From Prostheceraeus crozeri (Eukaryota > Platyhelminthes > Polycladida > Euryleptidae), in assembly GCA_907163375.1 (NCBI GenBank), contig CAJQUW010006804.1, forward strand, positions 558,001-622,000: a stretch of DNA of 64,000 nucleotides, written 5' to 3'. Under the pieces are notes generated by a model. The model saw only the letters and a list, made by a program, of their open reading frames with translations. It was not told the DNA's origin and did no database searches. Positions 34,494 to 48,124 of the stretch are shown here, piece after piece; the first letter of the stretch is position 1, and each line of letters begins with the position of its first letter. The translations under genes and the position numbers were made by a program.

Positions 34494-36362
34494 CAGATTA
34501 CAAAAAATCATGTAAACTGTGGATAATTTATGTTCGAGACAATACAGCATTTGCAACACTCTAACAGAGGTTTTATGCATGCATTTGCACTTGAGAGATG
34601 ATTATCGGATTTGTGTCAAATCATGGCACGCATATCTGCTAGTAGGGTAGGTTAACTGCCTCTGAAAATGGTTAGATAAGTTTCTGACATTTCTGCTTGC
34701 TGGCCGAGAACCTAGGAATCTGATGGTCCAGATCATAGTTCTAATACACAACTAGCTATGTATATCGTCGATGAAACGAAATGTAGGACTCAAACAGGCG
34801 AATGAAATCAATTCGATATCAAACGTGAAGAACCATCCTACTTTCTATTAAATGCTTTCGTTTTTCAAAATGCATGCTTCATTAGCTTAAATAAACGGGC
34901 TTCGTAGAGACCAAACAGGAGGAGATTCCGCCGCTAATCTGGCGGAATCTTGCTTATTCGGTGGTGAAATATTGAATATCAGTTGCACGGCGATATTCGG
35001 CTTTCTTCATGGTTTGATAGAAGAAGCAATTGGCAAAGAGCCGAAAAAATTAACGAAATTTCGCTGGGCGACATGCACTTTTGATTTCCCCAATTGGTTA
35101 ATCATTTCTTAATTCTAAAGAAATCATATTGAAAACTATTCCTAAATAACTTTTATCATTCCTATCCTGATAAATTAGCTAATCTGCGTGACTTTCGAAT
35201 ATGCAAGAAGCATATAACCGCATTACAATAATCATGCACTACCACTCACTCATACAATGAGATTTGAAGTCGCAAGTAGTGATTAATGTATTTTGTTAAT
35301 GAAGACACTTTTTAGTCATAAGTGGAAAACAAGTAGAACGAAATGATCGGACCGGGCTTGAACCTGAATAATTACTGTAATGAGGGACGGGTCGAGTTTA
35401 TATGTCTTCATAGATCTGATCCGGACGGGCAAGGAAATTCAGACAATTTATCGGCCTACTTCATTCACCAACAATAGAATAAGAAAAAAGTTATCTTTAG
35501 AGAAATCTCCCTATATTTCATGTTCAAAACTCATTATTAGAGTTTCGTTGACACAATTACCGAATCAATCAGACAGGCATAAGGGAAGTAAACGAAACTC
35601 AACGAAATGATAGAGTAATGTGGCTCTTAATCTCATGCATATAGTCGAAGTCAACGGCTAAATAAACAAGCAGGGTTAGTCAGTTTTGATGAAATATACA
35701 CTGAAAAGCTAATGCTCACTAAATGACTGACTGTAAAGTTGAATGATCCGCAAGTGTTGTTTAGCATGCTGATTCCTTCTCACTGGTGCTCAATATGTTT
35801 GAATGCCATTTAACTGATATATCAAATAAACCATCTTTTGGAGCAAAACAGCGTTAACAGTTTTGAGGATTATTTCATCAGCAAGTAGATATGCACATGT
35901 AGAGCCTCAACTCGGTGCATTTACTTCTAGACTTTTCAGTGGTGCTAATATGATGTGATCATTACCTAGCTACCAAAAGATTTCAAATCTATTCTTATTT
36001 GCATAAACAGAAGCGAAATATCATACTAGCAGAGCATAGATGAAAACATAAATCTAACAAAAAATAAATGATGCATCAGACGTCGTTCAAAAAAATAAAG
36101 TTTGCAGCTACAACTTCATCAAATTTTGTACCGGTACTTGCTTCTCTGAAAACTCGCTTCTGTTCACTTTAATAGTTTTGTATTCTTTCCAGTCGTAGTA
36201 GTTGTGATAATCACTATCCTAACTATCATACATGCTAAAGTGCACTGTGATTGAGTTCAATGCAAGCTTTCTACGAATGGCACTCACTGATTTAATTACA
36301 GAAGCAAAATACATGTAATTTAGCTACATAAGTAACCGCCAGATAAATAGATAGTTGGATAG
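34494..36362. other. Unassigned stretch
   Basis: A short perfect hairpin GATTCCGCC/GGCGGAATC lies near 34924-34950. Otherwise nothing is recognised. Confidence 0.4.
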
Positions 36363-36563
36363 GTGGTAAGATAGCTCAGTTGACTTTGGGTCGCACTTCG
36401 GTTCGTAGGTGCAGAGGGTCTGGGTTCGAGTCTATCCACCCAGGGAGGCATGAACACTTGCACGAGAGGCTACAGACTGCTTTCTGAAGTGTGCGAAGGA
36501 TGTCCAAGCGCCAGCTTGCTGATATGCCTTTGTGCCTTGGGTGGACAGGAATGAGTAAAAAAA
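36363..36563 (+). repeat. tRNA-derived SINE
   Basis: The A box TAGCTCAGTTG (36372-36382) and B box GGTTCGAGTCT (36423-36433) are both close to consensus. They are followed by about 120 bases of unrelated body and a short A run (36557-36563). The A-to-B spacing is slightly long for a tRNA, and the flanking stems do not pair, so this is a SINE head. No clear target duplication was found. It differs from the SINEs at 7.3 and 10 kb. Confidence 0.68.
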
Positions 36564-39500
36564 CAGAAATGGAATTATGATAAGTTTGGTTCAGTTACAG
36601 TGATTAGTTGATTACCTGCATAGGATTTTCCTGTTGCTTTGAAGTATTCGAAGAAATAGTATCGATTTCGTTGCACTGATCGTTAGTTAACGATGCGAGG
36701 GTCGACGAAGGTGATGTCAACTTGCCGATGACGAGAAGACGACGAGATCACAGATTAACAAGCGATGAATGATTTGATGAAGATGACGCTCCACACAGCG
36801 CATTATACAATCGACGACGAGGCCTATATAAATCCAAAGATGATGCCGTTGGAAGAGTCCATGACTGGGTGCGACGACGCGAAGTATTGAAGTACTTGCA
36901 TGCATCTGAAAAGCAAGAATCCATGTATTAATGTGGAGAAAGTCATTACTGATGTTATTTTGTAGGCTCTTAAGCCATGTTTTTCGAATGCTTTAAAACA
37001 AAAGTATATTGTGTTGCTTTTGGTTTTTGTTTTTGTTTATTGCAGCATCATCGGTCGTTTTCTTCAATTTAGTAATCTGCTGCATGAGTCGACAACTTCA
37101 AGATTTTCTGATGCGCGAAGCAGAGTACCTGTAATTTTTACAGCATCCTAGTCACAAGTGTATTATGCGTATGTTTATCACATAAATCTGTCGGTTGGAA
37201 GTGTGCTAGGCCGCCACTCTTAACATCCATGGATAGACAGCGCTACTGGTTCACTTAAACTGCTCTCGCTGAGAGTCAAAAGTTAAGACGGCTATCAACA
37301 AATCTAAATCATACTCATCAATTATTAAGATCTAAATAGTTGTAGGATTTATAAGAGCATGACTGTACTAAAAGAATGCTTGAAGCGCGGTTTTAAAACC
37401 TGGTTTTACAAGCACTTTCAAAGCACTATTTTAAAAGTTTTTTATTTGTGACAGATTGATGCCAGGAAATTTATCTCACTTAGAAAAATGCAAAAGTTAA
37501 TTTATCGATGACACGAACACGACGAGAACGCAGATTAACAAACGACTCTGATGAAATCTGGCAACATCTCTAAAGCCATTACTTATTGGTTTGCAGAGTA
37601 AGTCGTATATCGCATGTCACTATCTGAAAATATTTTAAAAACAATTGAAACAAAAAGCATTTTTTGAGTTTTTTCCTTTTTAATCTCATCTTTGAATGTA
37701 TCCAGATTCCAGACCAAACTTCACGCCTTTATACACCAAAGGTTTTGTTAAAACATAAAATCAAATTTTTGAATGTATGCATAGCACACAGGAAACTAAT
37801 CTTTCTATTTATAATTAGGTCGCATATAACACTTCTTGTAATTACAGACCGGACTGATTAATTAAACCAGAGCGCAGGTCAGGCATTTTTTTACGAACTA
37901 GGAGATGTTGAAATTATACACTAATGCTGTAGTGAATGCATAGATATATTGTAGCAGACGAACCAAATTGTCCCTGAAGAAACGAAAGTGATTTATTTGC
38001 TAGAAATTACCATACATGAGTGAGTCTCACAAAGAAATTGCGAAAAAAGTTCATAGAGTAAACTCAATATTGAAAAAGTCTAATATAAAATTAGCGTTTA
38101 ATACGTATAAAACCCAGTACCATTGTCATTACAAAGATAAAATCCCTTTCAACGAGCATTGCACAGAATGGGAAACTTGGGGCCATATTTTCGCTCGCAT
38201 AAATTAATACTTGAAAGGAAGATCAGGATCTGAAATTTCCTTGCATGCTCACACACCGTCCGAGCAATCAATCTCCATTCTGCTCCATACCAGATACACT
38301 CGCATTGGTGAGGATACTTAGATAAAGTCGCATGTAAATAGCAGTGCTTAATAACTCATGGATAGCCAGACTCAATCTGAGAAATTATTTTTATTTTGTT
38401 TATCCCTTTCACTTGTTAATATTAATCTTACTTTGAGAGAAAATGCCTAAGCCAATTTTCATGATCAATTTTCAGGATTTGGAAAAGCCAAGAAGAAGTT
38501 GCTAAATTTTTGATTTTTTTCTATATATTTCGGCTATTCATGTGCCATAGCCATGTTCAAGAAGACTGCATGTCAGATTGCAGGCAGACTTGTCAAGAAA
38601 AGTATACAAATTTGAGTCAATTTCACTTTGTGAAAAATTCGTTAAATGGAAATATTATTCACACTGTTCGACTCTTCACGATGTAAATTTACTGACTGTG
38701 TATATTTGATGTGGTGTCCATGATGTGGTTCGTCAGAATTCAGACTTGAATTGCGCTCAATGGAAAATTGATCTTCTTCCCCCTCGAGACTAGTACTGAC
38801 CATGACCATCAGTACTGAAGAAAGTCATCTGTAGACCCAAACTCGCAGACAAGGCAATTTATCTGTGTCTTTGCTACTTCATGAAAATTACAATAGCATA
38901 GCCTGTAGAGTAGATTAACACTTAAACCGACATTGCATTGAAAGCTCAGTAAATAGTAGAGAGAGGCTGCCTGTTGCCGTACTGCAAAATGTGAATGTGT
39001 GTACATAGTAACACGACACTACGTATTTGTAGCTACATTTATGAATCCACTTCAACGCGTTGTTCGTTTAACCCCGAAGCTTGTAAACGGCAAACAGAGA
39101 TCAACACGATTCTATTGGTACAACTACCAACCTCGCACCATGTTCAGAGTGCCTGTTAATTATTGTTCAAAAGCAAAATTTTCGAGAAGAACAGAAAAGT
39201 TGAAAATACTTTATGCATGAATGCGTCAATGAGATCTTGTCATAGATGAACCTACTTTCTTCATGCTGCATGGACTCTGTGTCATTGTTTTTACAAGTCG
39301 ATGAAGAATATTCAGATAGACTTTCATAGTTGTGACATACATGTAATTAATATCCACCATGTGGAAAATGAAATGCGCTGTTTTTTTGCGAGATGTATTC
39401 TTTGTTTGAGTTATTCTGAAAATTACCACCGTAGTACGGAGTGGAGAAGGAATCATTCATTAATGTCAGTTCTAGACTTGAGAATGATAGACAAAGGCTG

Positions 39501-41613
39501 AATTCTATTTCTTATATAAGACGCTTAGCATGCATTTCAGATCATCTTATGTCAAGTCACATAGGCCTACTTGCTTTCTACCTTATCAGTAGTTTACATT
39601 AAGAATTTAATGCTGCAATTGCTATGATTGATAGTTAATCACTTTCAAACATGTGGCAGTTACACTCCATTGAAAATTTCAAACATCACGTGAGTAGATT
39701 CAATAGAAATTATCTTTCAACCTCATATTATGATTATGTGTCCCATATCACGTTCTGAAAGTAGACACTCTTGATTACACGGTACGAATAATTAAAATAA
39801 TTTTCATCGCGAACTTTTTGTCTTCGTTTGTTCAAATTTTGTGCATGAAAAACTAGCTATAAAGCCGACACCACATCGACAGGAAGCAGAGCATTATTTC
39901 AAGAAACCATGCCTCCTACCAAAAGAATAGATTTGAATGACTTATCTATGGAAGCTGAGTTTCCTTAATGCATTCATTGTCGACCTGATCTAAGTACTTT
40001 TATCTTACTCCATTATTCTTTTCAATGCATGTTGGAATCAAAATTTAAGAAATAATTTCAATATCACCATACCTTCGAGAAATCACTTTCTTAGAAGCGT
40101 TTAAATAGGCAGAAGGGCAGTTGCTCCCAACTTTTTTTGGTTCCGCAATCTCCCTTTATTTTACAACTTCAATGCGATGCATTTATCTCTTTCATTCAGA
40201 TTTAAATGTCTATTTTTTTATCATTATTGGTTGTGAAGCTAAGGTTGATTTAAGTCATCATATCACCATTTACATAATTATCTAGCAAATTATGCAAGTG
40301 ACGATCCTATGCTCTTTCCTATTGACTTATGTATCTCTTTTTCCTGCATTTTGCTATCAGACAAACAACATCTTTCAACTGAGTACTCTTCTTTTCATGA
40401 ACTGAAAACTGGGGGAATGGAAGTCAGTGTGTGACCTGAGGTTGAATTGTCTCAATTTACAGGAAATTCTTGATTCGGTATTGCCTCCAATTGCAAATTC
40501 AAATTCAATGAGATTTCGCTTCAAATATGAAATGCAAAGCAACTTTGAAAAACAATTTCATGGGTCATTTTTAGGTAAAATTCAAAAACTTATAACCATG
40601 ATGAATCAGAGTTGAGAGACAATGCCTTGACTAATTGTGTGCAAAAGAAAGGGAAATGCCAGGTGTATATATATTGGTAGGCTCTACTGAACCCGATTTC
40701 TCATCTGTTTTTAAAAATAGATTAGTTAGAAATAGACTAGTTCGTAGAGGAACATAAAAAGTCAGCTATTGACGAACATCGCGCTATGCTACATTCAGAC
40801 AGCATAGTGCGGTTGAGTGATCTCGAATCATGTGTAAAAGCTAAGAAGTAATCTTCATAAGATATCATAATCTATGAAATGCATCACATTGATGCAAAGA
40901 ATATTCCTTACTGGTCGTAAAGATTCTGTCTAACCAAAGCTGCTCATATGAACTATGCGATGCTGTCTATTTATATTTTCCACGGACTATTGTCTAATTC
41001 AAGTTCGATGTAATTTTTTTAATTCTACAATTGTTCAAGGCATTTCTCATCGTATGTATCTTTTAATGCTCAACAGAATATGAGCAGAAGCATTCAAAAA
41101 TCCATTGTTGCTATTTCAAAACAACAACAAAATATTATTTATTTTGCAGTTAGACCCTTCAACTTAGTTTCAGTCTTTCACACGAAGCACTATTACTAGA
41201 GAAGCATTATTGTTGCAATTAACACTGATGCATGTATAATATCATGCAAACATTTAATTAACAAGGTTGCAACCACGAAACTGGTGATGACCTCAAACTA
41301 AGTACAAGTATTCAACATAACAGACGACCTCTGCCACTGCCTAAATGTTCGTGCAAGTTTGAACAAAATGTTCAGTTGTATGGAATCGGCGACCCCTATG
41401 AATCGCAAAATGCGAAATTTCCAATGAGTTGACCATCATTACTAGAATATTGCGAAGAAAAGGGCACGCACAAATAGTTGACAAAAGCATTGTCTGTGCT
41501 TAGCCATAAACATTTAGATGCACGCATATCAAAATTCAAGATTTACTTGTTACTCACTGCATCTGAGATGCATGTGACATTGGCATAGGCTAAGTGTACA
41601 CTTGTCAAAGGTT
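36564..41613. other. Unassigned stretch
   Basis: The patch 36690-36905 is richer in G+C and, on the minus strand, begins after an acceptor-like GATTCTTGCTTTTCAG. Part of it resembles 37497-37555 (CAGATTAACAA and GACGACGAGA blocks). A TAGGCCTA palindrome lies at 39562-39569. Many 60-76 codon frames occur without domains. Confidence 0.35.
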
Positions 41614-41841
41614 ATGACTATTATTAAGTCAATAAAATACACCAATACCCTTGAATCCCCGACCGAAAGCGCCTGACCCAAGAATTGAACCGAATTCTTC
41701 AGTGGCGACGAGCTAGCACATTCTTCATAAGGACAGGTGCGAGCTCGTCTCCACCGCGGACTTCGGTTCGAATCCTGGGTCAGGCGAGTGCGGTTGGGAA
41801 AACAAGGTGCTGGTGTTTTTTATTGACTTAATAGTTGTCAT
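41614..41841. repeat. Head-to-head tRNA-like palindrome
   Basis: The left arm (41614-41719) and right arm (41737-41841) are complementary over about 105 bases with moderate mismatches and a 17-base loop. The right arm contains GGTTCGAATCC (41765-41775), an excellent B box, followed by TGGGTCAGGCG. The left arm contains its inverted, slightly mutated copy (GAATTGAACC). Distal parts match as well: GACTATTATTAAGTCAATAA on the left against TTATTGACTTAATAGTTGTC on the right. It could be two SINE copies in inverted orientation or a genuine foldback element carrying a tRNA-like segment. Confidence 0.82.
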
Positions 41842-43129
41842 TCTCTATAAATATTCAATATACTACGACAGACCTTTGTTGTCAATGAGACTCACTTGTT
41901 CAGTAATTTCTGGGAGCACACAGTTGTTGTGTAGCAACACAAGATACAGTAGTCGCAGTTGTTACATTCGCAGCAATTCTCATGTGAAGAAACAAGGAAG
42001 AAACACGACCGTTTAAAGAAGAGTTTTATCCTCTTTTTTTAGACAGCAGAATCAATCATTAAAAAGTCTCAATAGTGAAGACACAATAGCCCTCAATGCG
42101 CACTTTTTACAGACCATTTGCAACACTCCCCGTCGGAGGAATTGTGGAAGTAAGAATGATTTAAAAGGTAGGTAGCTGCGTTAAGAAGCGATCCCCAGAA
42201 CAATGCCAATACATTTAAAATCCTGAGACCCTAACATTTCTCATTACAAATCTTTTCTAGTGTCTAAGGAAGACAGCCACTGTTATTCTGCCTTCGACTT
42301 CAATTTGTAATACGGGCAATTCATAGCTAACCACTTTTGTTTCATGTTTCGATACATCGAGGCAGCACAAAAGCCTTTTGTCTTCATCTTTTATTTGTAG
42401 AGTCCCATTCAATTGTCGTCACATTCAAACATGACAATTGCCCATGTCTATTTATCGTTCTTATCACAAAAGAAGCAAAGTGATCCGTGCCTATGGCTTG
42501 AATATGATACGTGTTGTCATCGTTATGAATGAGGGAAGAGATTTAGAAATGTTATATTGCAAGGAGATTATTCTCGTACCCAAAATCAGATTGCTGAGGT
42601 TTTTAAGAAACGTGTGTCACCGCTGTTCACGTCAGTTTCTACAAGAAGAAATAGAGAACCTTCTTCAACCGGATCTCAAGGTTCAATCCAAAATTGAAAT
42701 CTAAAATCGGCGTATCGGGACAAGAATATTGATATTCATTATGACATGTAATTAAGGCTAATCAATGCACACGTAATCAAGTCACATAATTTCTTCGATG
42801 AAACCGAAACGAAATGTTTCAATTTTTACTTTCTGTAGCATATTGATAGCTTGCAGTGTGTTATTTGAGTTCGATTTGTCGGAGTTTATGGGTCAGTGAC
42901 CTTTGAGCTGTTCATAGTTAATAGTTAAGGGTCAATGAGGGTCACTAGACTTGATCATTTTGTGTTTGGGCAGTCCTTCACTGCAAGGCAAGTCAATAGA
43001 CTACATGGTACGCCAGATTTCTTGGTAGAAAGTACAAAGCACGTCAATCCAATTCTGATTTAACATTCTAGAACACACTCTATCCAGTAAGCAGCATGAA
43101 ACAGTCGCGATCAACTGTTAATGGCCCTG
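41842..43129. other. Unassigned stretch
   Basis: No recognised gene. The 88-codon plus frame at 42438-42704 has no recognisable domain. Confidence 0.4.
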
Positions 43130-43220
43130 CTGTGGGGCTACAATTTGTCCCATAACAGCATGCTTAGTTCCTACTGATTTCCTAAAAGGTTTTAATATTC
43201 TATTTTGAATTTTAGGAAGA
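43130..43220 (+). repeat. Direct repeat, first copy
   Basis: It begins CTGTGGGGCTACA and ends TTGAATTTTAGGAAG. It pairs with 43439-43526, and a 23-base block at the end is identical between the two. Confidence 0.7.
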
Positions 43221-43438
43221 TCGTGAGCATCTAGTACTAAATCTTCTATGTTTCAAGTGTAATATGTCTGTAAGCCAATATGAGCAATTAAAAGCTCATT
43301 CATTTCGTTCAGGCATATGCAGAGTTAGCAGTATAACATACATGTAAAGCGAACCATGGACAACTGAACTGATAACGCGGGAAACCTGTGGTGGTCAGCC
43401 AACATTTAAGCATCACTCGCGGCCCATTGTCAGTGAAC

Positions 43439-43526
43439 CTGTGGGCTACACTTTCGCCCGCATAAGTGCACTAACTTATCATTGACTTCTTAAAAGTTTG
43501 ATTATTCTATTTTGAATTTTAGGAAG
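43439..43526 (+). repeat. Direct repeat, second copy
   Basis: It begins CTGTGGGCTACA and ends TTGAATTTTAGGAAG. The middle has diverged more than the end. The spacing of about 310 bases suggests an old segmental tandem duplication. Confidence 0.7.
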
Positions 43527-43544
43527 TCCTTAAGATTTTAAGCT

Positions 43545-43618
43545 TTAAAACTTTATTTAAAAAATAATTTAATTAATTAAATATAAATATTAAAAAATTT
43601 AAAAAAAATGTTATAAAA
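43545..43618. repeat. Extreme AT-rich run
   Basis: This run is almost purely A and T (for example TTTAATTAATTAAATATAAA) directly after the direct repeat. Confidence 0.75.
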
Positions 43619-46600
43619 TCCTCATTCTAACCATATTTCACACAGGTAGAATAAACTACGAATCTAGTATTTGTAACCTTTGTTCTTTGCTCATTTCTGA
43701 TAACCAATTCAAATTCTGTCTCTATATTTAAAGTGCCTTTGAAAATCGAGCATAAGTGCAAAATTAAGCATCTTATTCAATTCAGATTGCTTATATGTAC
43801 AAGGAACACTGATAAAGTCTTCGATAAGACGGTTTCGCGTTTCACCCATGATCCACAGGTGCATCCATGTAATTACTATAAAAATAGCAACTGTAACCTT
43901 CAAGCACTACTCAATAACTCTAGAAGTAATATTGTCAGTTTTATGCTATAAATGCTCAAATAGTGAATTCCAAGTCAAGAAATGGACAGATTATCATGTT
44001 TCATGATATTTTTAGTGCATTTAGTCATGTGGATGAACAGCTGCTGTAAGTTTCTGCACGATACATAACAAAGACAGTAGCGGGCTATATGCAATTCACA
44101 TTTGTTTTCAAAAATCTATTTCAGTTGCATTCAGCAGAACTTGACTATTCCAATGCAATCAAACATGCTTCCAACATTGTCTTAAGGCGTTTTCATGCGA
44201 TGTCTGATGAAACCGTTTATCAAACCAATCTACAATCAGTTTCCAACAGCAGAAAATCAATTTTTTTAATATAATTGGAATTGAACTTTTAAGCTGCTAT
44301 TTATAGTAACAGGATGACTGAGTTAGCAAGAACTGATGACATTGTAGCGAGCTTACGCCAATTGTGCAGTAAATTTGGACCAACTGAATCACAGGAGCAT
44401 CAAAATCATCCCCTGTTTTCAAGTTTCAAGATCGCTCGGGTAAAGTAAGGTTAAGAGAGTTTGGAAATCAAATTTTCAATCCTCATTTTTAGATGCAATT
44501 TCTGACTAAATGATTAATGAAATAGAAAATATAACCGTTTATTAAATCGTAGACTACAAATAGACCAAAAGCAAATTAGCTGAAAAGACAGTGAGGAGAA
44601 CAAGAACAACCTATTTCTAAAATTAACGAATAAAAATTAGGACGTGAGTTTGAAGAGCGAGTCGTAGCATCGAATATCACAATATCAAGGCGTATATTTC
44701 TCAAACAGAGAACACGTTGATGGTAACCTGAACTGTGACAATCATGAGTATACACAAGTTAATGAAAGCATAATGACAGTAAATGATGTGATGATATGAA
44801 TTAGAAGAATTACAAGTGATAGGACACTGAAAGAAGGGCTGCATGTAACTGAGTCGCGTCTTTGTTCTAATTACGCAAGCAAAATGCCTGTAAATAAAAG
44901 ATCCGCTTTCTCACGAGACCGCGTCACGTTGTCTCACGAAACCGCGTCCGTCGAAAATAGCGGGAGATTTGTCTCCTCACCACCTGTCAAGATAACTGTC
45001 AAATGAGTATATCCTAATTTGAAATGTTGAAAGCCGGTACTACAAAATGACCAATATTACATTAGTCAATTGTTTGACAGTAATTCTACATACGAGTATA
45101 GATCAGGTGTCAAACAAAATCATTACATCAGTTGGTTTTGAATAAAGAAAAACAGCAGCGCAAGAATGTCAGGCCGACATCGCGTCTACACCGACTTAAA
45201 AAAGGCTGGATGATGGTGATATAGAAGCGTGGGACTACTGTGGTAGCTACATTTTGGCATCCATTTTCCAAAAACTTTTTTTATAGTTTTGGGAATTGGG
45301 GTAATTGTTTTGATTTAATGTTCTATATGAAACTCAATAACGATTGTTCGTCAGCGTTAACCAGCGGCACCTGTCAGCAAGAAACAGCGGGAGATGCCAT
45401 TAATAGACAAGGAATTCCGCGGCTCAGTGATGCACTGAATTCATCACGCGGCTCAGTTAGATGTCACCAGAAGGAGAGGAATGACATTTTACCATAACAC
45501 GAATGACATTTGGTAAATCATTGCATGCATCACATGGAATGTAATTGGAGATCATGAATATTTATCAGTGTAAACTTCCTGATATCATGTTGAGTTTTTA
45601 TTTTATTTATGGCATCCGAAAGCGCAATTTAGTCCTAGTTAAGAAAGCCTAATTCTAAAATGTGTTTGATTATGCGGTACCATTAAAGGCGAGTGTGATG
45701 CAATGTTTTAGCGGATGCAGACAAATATACAGACGAAAGGACCATTTTTACGGTAATCGTATCACTGACCATAAGCTATCTGGGGCGACCGCACAGAAGC
45801 ACTGGTAGGTTACCAAATCTTTAACAGCATCACTCACCCATTGAAATTTGCGTGTCACTAACAACTCACTATCTAACACTGTTTCTGTGCGTACACGCTT
45901 TACTGCTTGTGTTAAATTAAAAGTTTTCATGCATGTATGTATATAGTGACTTGAATTGTACGCCTATAATAGGTATCAGTACAAACAATAAATTCGATCT
46001 CTTATTGTCTCGTGCGCTATGCTTCAGCTTTCACATATTTGGAAGCTATCTCTGCTTGTTAGCAGGTTATTCAAGGACTTTTAGTGGAAACAATCACTCA
46101 GAAATCTATTTGAATAAGTGAATTCAGTTATGTTTGATTTCGCCTCATGATAGAACTCGAAACCTCTATGACTAAACAAGCGATTTATAAAGAATGTTGT
46201 CAATCCTATTCACCAAACCTGGCAGTTATGTCAAACAAAAGATTGCAGTTCTAAACTTCTATCTGTTGGCACGCAATCCTTCGATACAAGTTTTCTGACA
46301 AAGCACTCTGTCGATGAAAGGACTTGTCTTCCATTGAACAAGATACGAAAAGCCTCGAGTCAATGCATGTAAACCTATTTATTTGTAGTTGTAATGTTTA
46401 TTCTTTGCGAGATATCTTGGAATGAAGAGAAATCTTCCAGTCTTTATCATTATATGAATAAATGCTTAAAGAAACACCCTTTAATGAAGAAGCCTCGTAT
46501 ACAATCTACTCTGAAATAATCTCTTTCGGAAACATTGTTACTTAGATCTTCACAAGATCACTAAGTCAATGACGAACGTGTTTCCTCGAAACAGTTGCCC

Positions 46601-48124
46601 CTAAACTTCACACTAAAGATGATTTTCGTGTGTGACTACAGACAGTTTTGAATTGTTTCCAAACACGATACCAAATTGATAACTTCCCATAACAGTGACT
46701 AAGAAAAGAGGTCGGAATCCTTAACGCAAATCTGTTATGCTCTGCATGGATTCTAAAGATAACAGCTCTTCTAAATAGACGCTTAATATTCGAAGAATAG
46801 GAAATTTTAAGAAAGGTCTAAATATTATTCATTTACGTTTGCGAAACAGGAAGAAGTGTAATTATTTCCTTGGAAAAATGGTTTCCCACTTTCCGAGAAA
46901 TTTACTTCGTAGATGGCCGTGAAATATGGGGCATTTCTGCATAGTGACTTGACGTTAGAAATTCAAGCAATTCAGTAGAGCTCAAGGCAAATCATCATGC
47001 AGTTTGAGTATGTACTCTACGTACTGCATCATCACTTCGAGATAAGATAAGCAGTCTCTTAAACTGCGCCATTGTTATAATAAATCTAAAATCATGCATT
47101 TAGCTCATATATCATTCGCTCCAAATCTGCAAACCAATTTGCATCAGCTTGGGGGTACATCTTTAAATAACCTTACAGGTACGCAAAATGAGATCCCAAT
47201 GCATTGGTAGAATAGTAAAAAGTTTTTATCCCTTTGAAGTGTAGGCTACCATAAACTTCTTCAAACTGCTCGGAATGACGCAATTTCTTCAGACCGCAAA
47301 GCACATCAAGCACAATTCTACGGAAGAAACAAACGTGTCTGATCGATTGAAATTTAATTTAAGACAGTCTTATGTGCATAACATGGATTTTGCCCATAGC
47401 TCAATTACTAATTATATGGACTGGCTATGAGGAGGAAAAGTTTGAAATCTAGACATACTCGTAATTGGAAAGGAAGACATCGCGTGATGATATCGCCCTA
47501 AAAATTGATCTTTCACGCATTTAGATCTTTCATATCATGTAAATGTATGGGCATAGAGCCATTCATATTGGTCTACCAAACAGATGTCACAATTAGAATT
47601 CACAAGAAAATGCAGCATATAATCTGATTTCACATTTACGTGCATGTGCATACGTAAACGTGCATTTACGTACATGTGCAGTAATACCTTGATATACGCA
47701 ACCTCGCTTATGTCTAAAGCATCTTTTTATGCAGTCACTGCCCCGCTAACGCATAAAAACAAATAAAGCTCGCTTTCATCTCTCTTGGTTTACGAATTTT
47801 TGCAATAATGTTGTGAAATATACTAAGCAGAGATGCGTTTAATACTATTAGTACTATTTTTTCTGACTCAGTGCCTTTTATAAATGATTACCAGCATTAC
47901 GGCCAAACCAGTGTCACAGAACAGTTTGTGGTGCAGTCATTTATGTTGTTCAATCATTCTGGATATCACAAGCTAGGTTGGACCATATCCAGCCATACTG
48001 GTGAGTCCCTGTAGGACGAAGCATTCAGTTAAGGAGTTAAGTGTCGAAATCGTTCAAGTCTGAGGACATCGTTCTTATTTAATCAATGCTCAGGCGAATT
48101 GACAACCTGCAATATAGTAAAAAG
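43619..48124. other. Unassigned stretch
   Basis: The longest featureless portion. At 47635-47690 there is a cluster of ACGTGCATGTGC/TACGTAAACGTGC palindromic units, then GCAGTAATACCTTGATATACG, which resembles a pogo terminus but lacks a TA flank and a partner. Confidence 0.4.

Noticed and set aside
34272-34580. Repeat-containing protein with GRVLFEG/YSRA units
   Set aside because: It is a translation of the 17-bp minisatellite, whose period is not a multiple of three.
36363-36440. Functional tRNA gene
   Set aside because: The spacing between boxes is too long, the outer stem is not complementary, and a SINE-like body with an A run follows.
47680-47840. Pogo-like element starting CAGTAATACCTTGATATACG
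   Set aside because: No TA flank and no matching second end were found.
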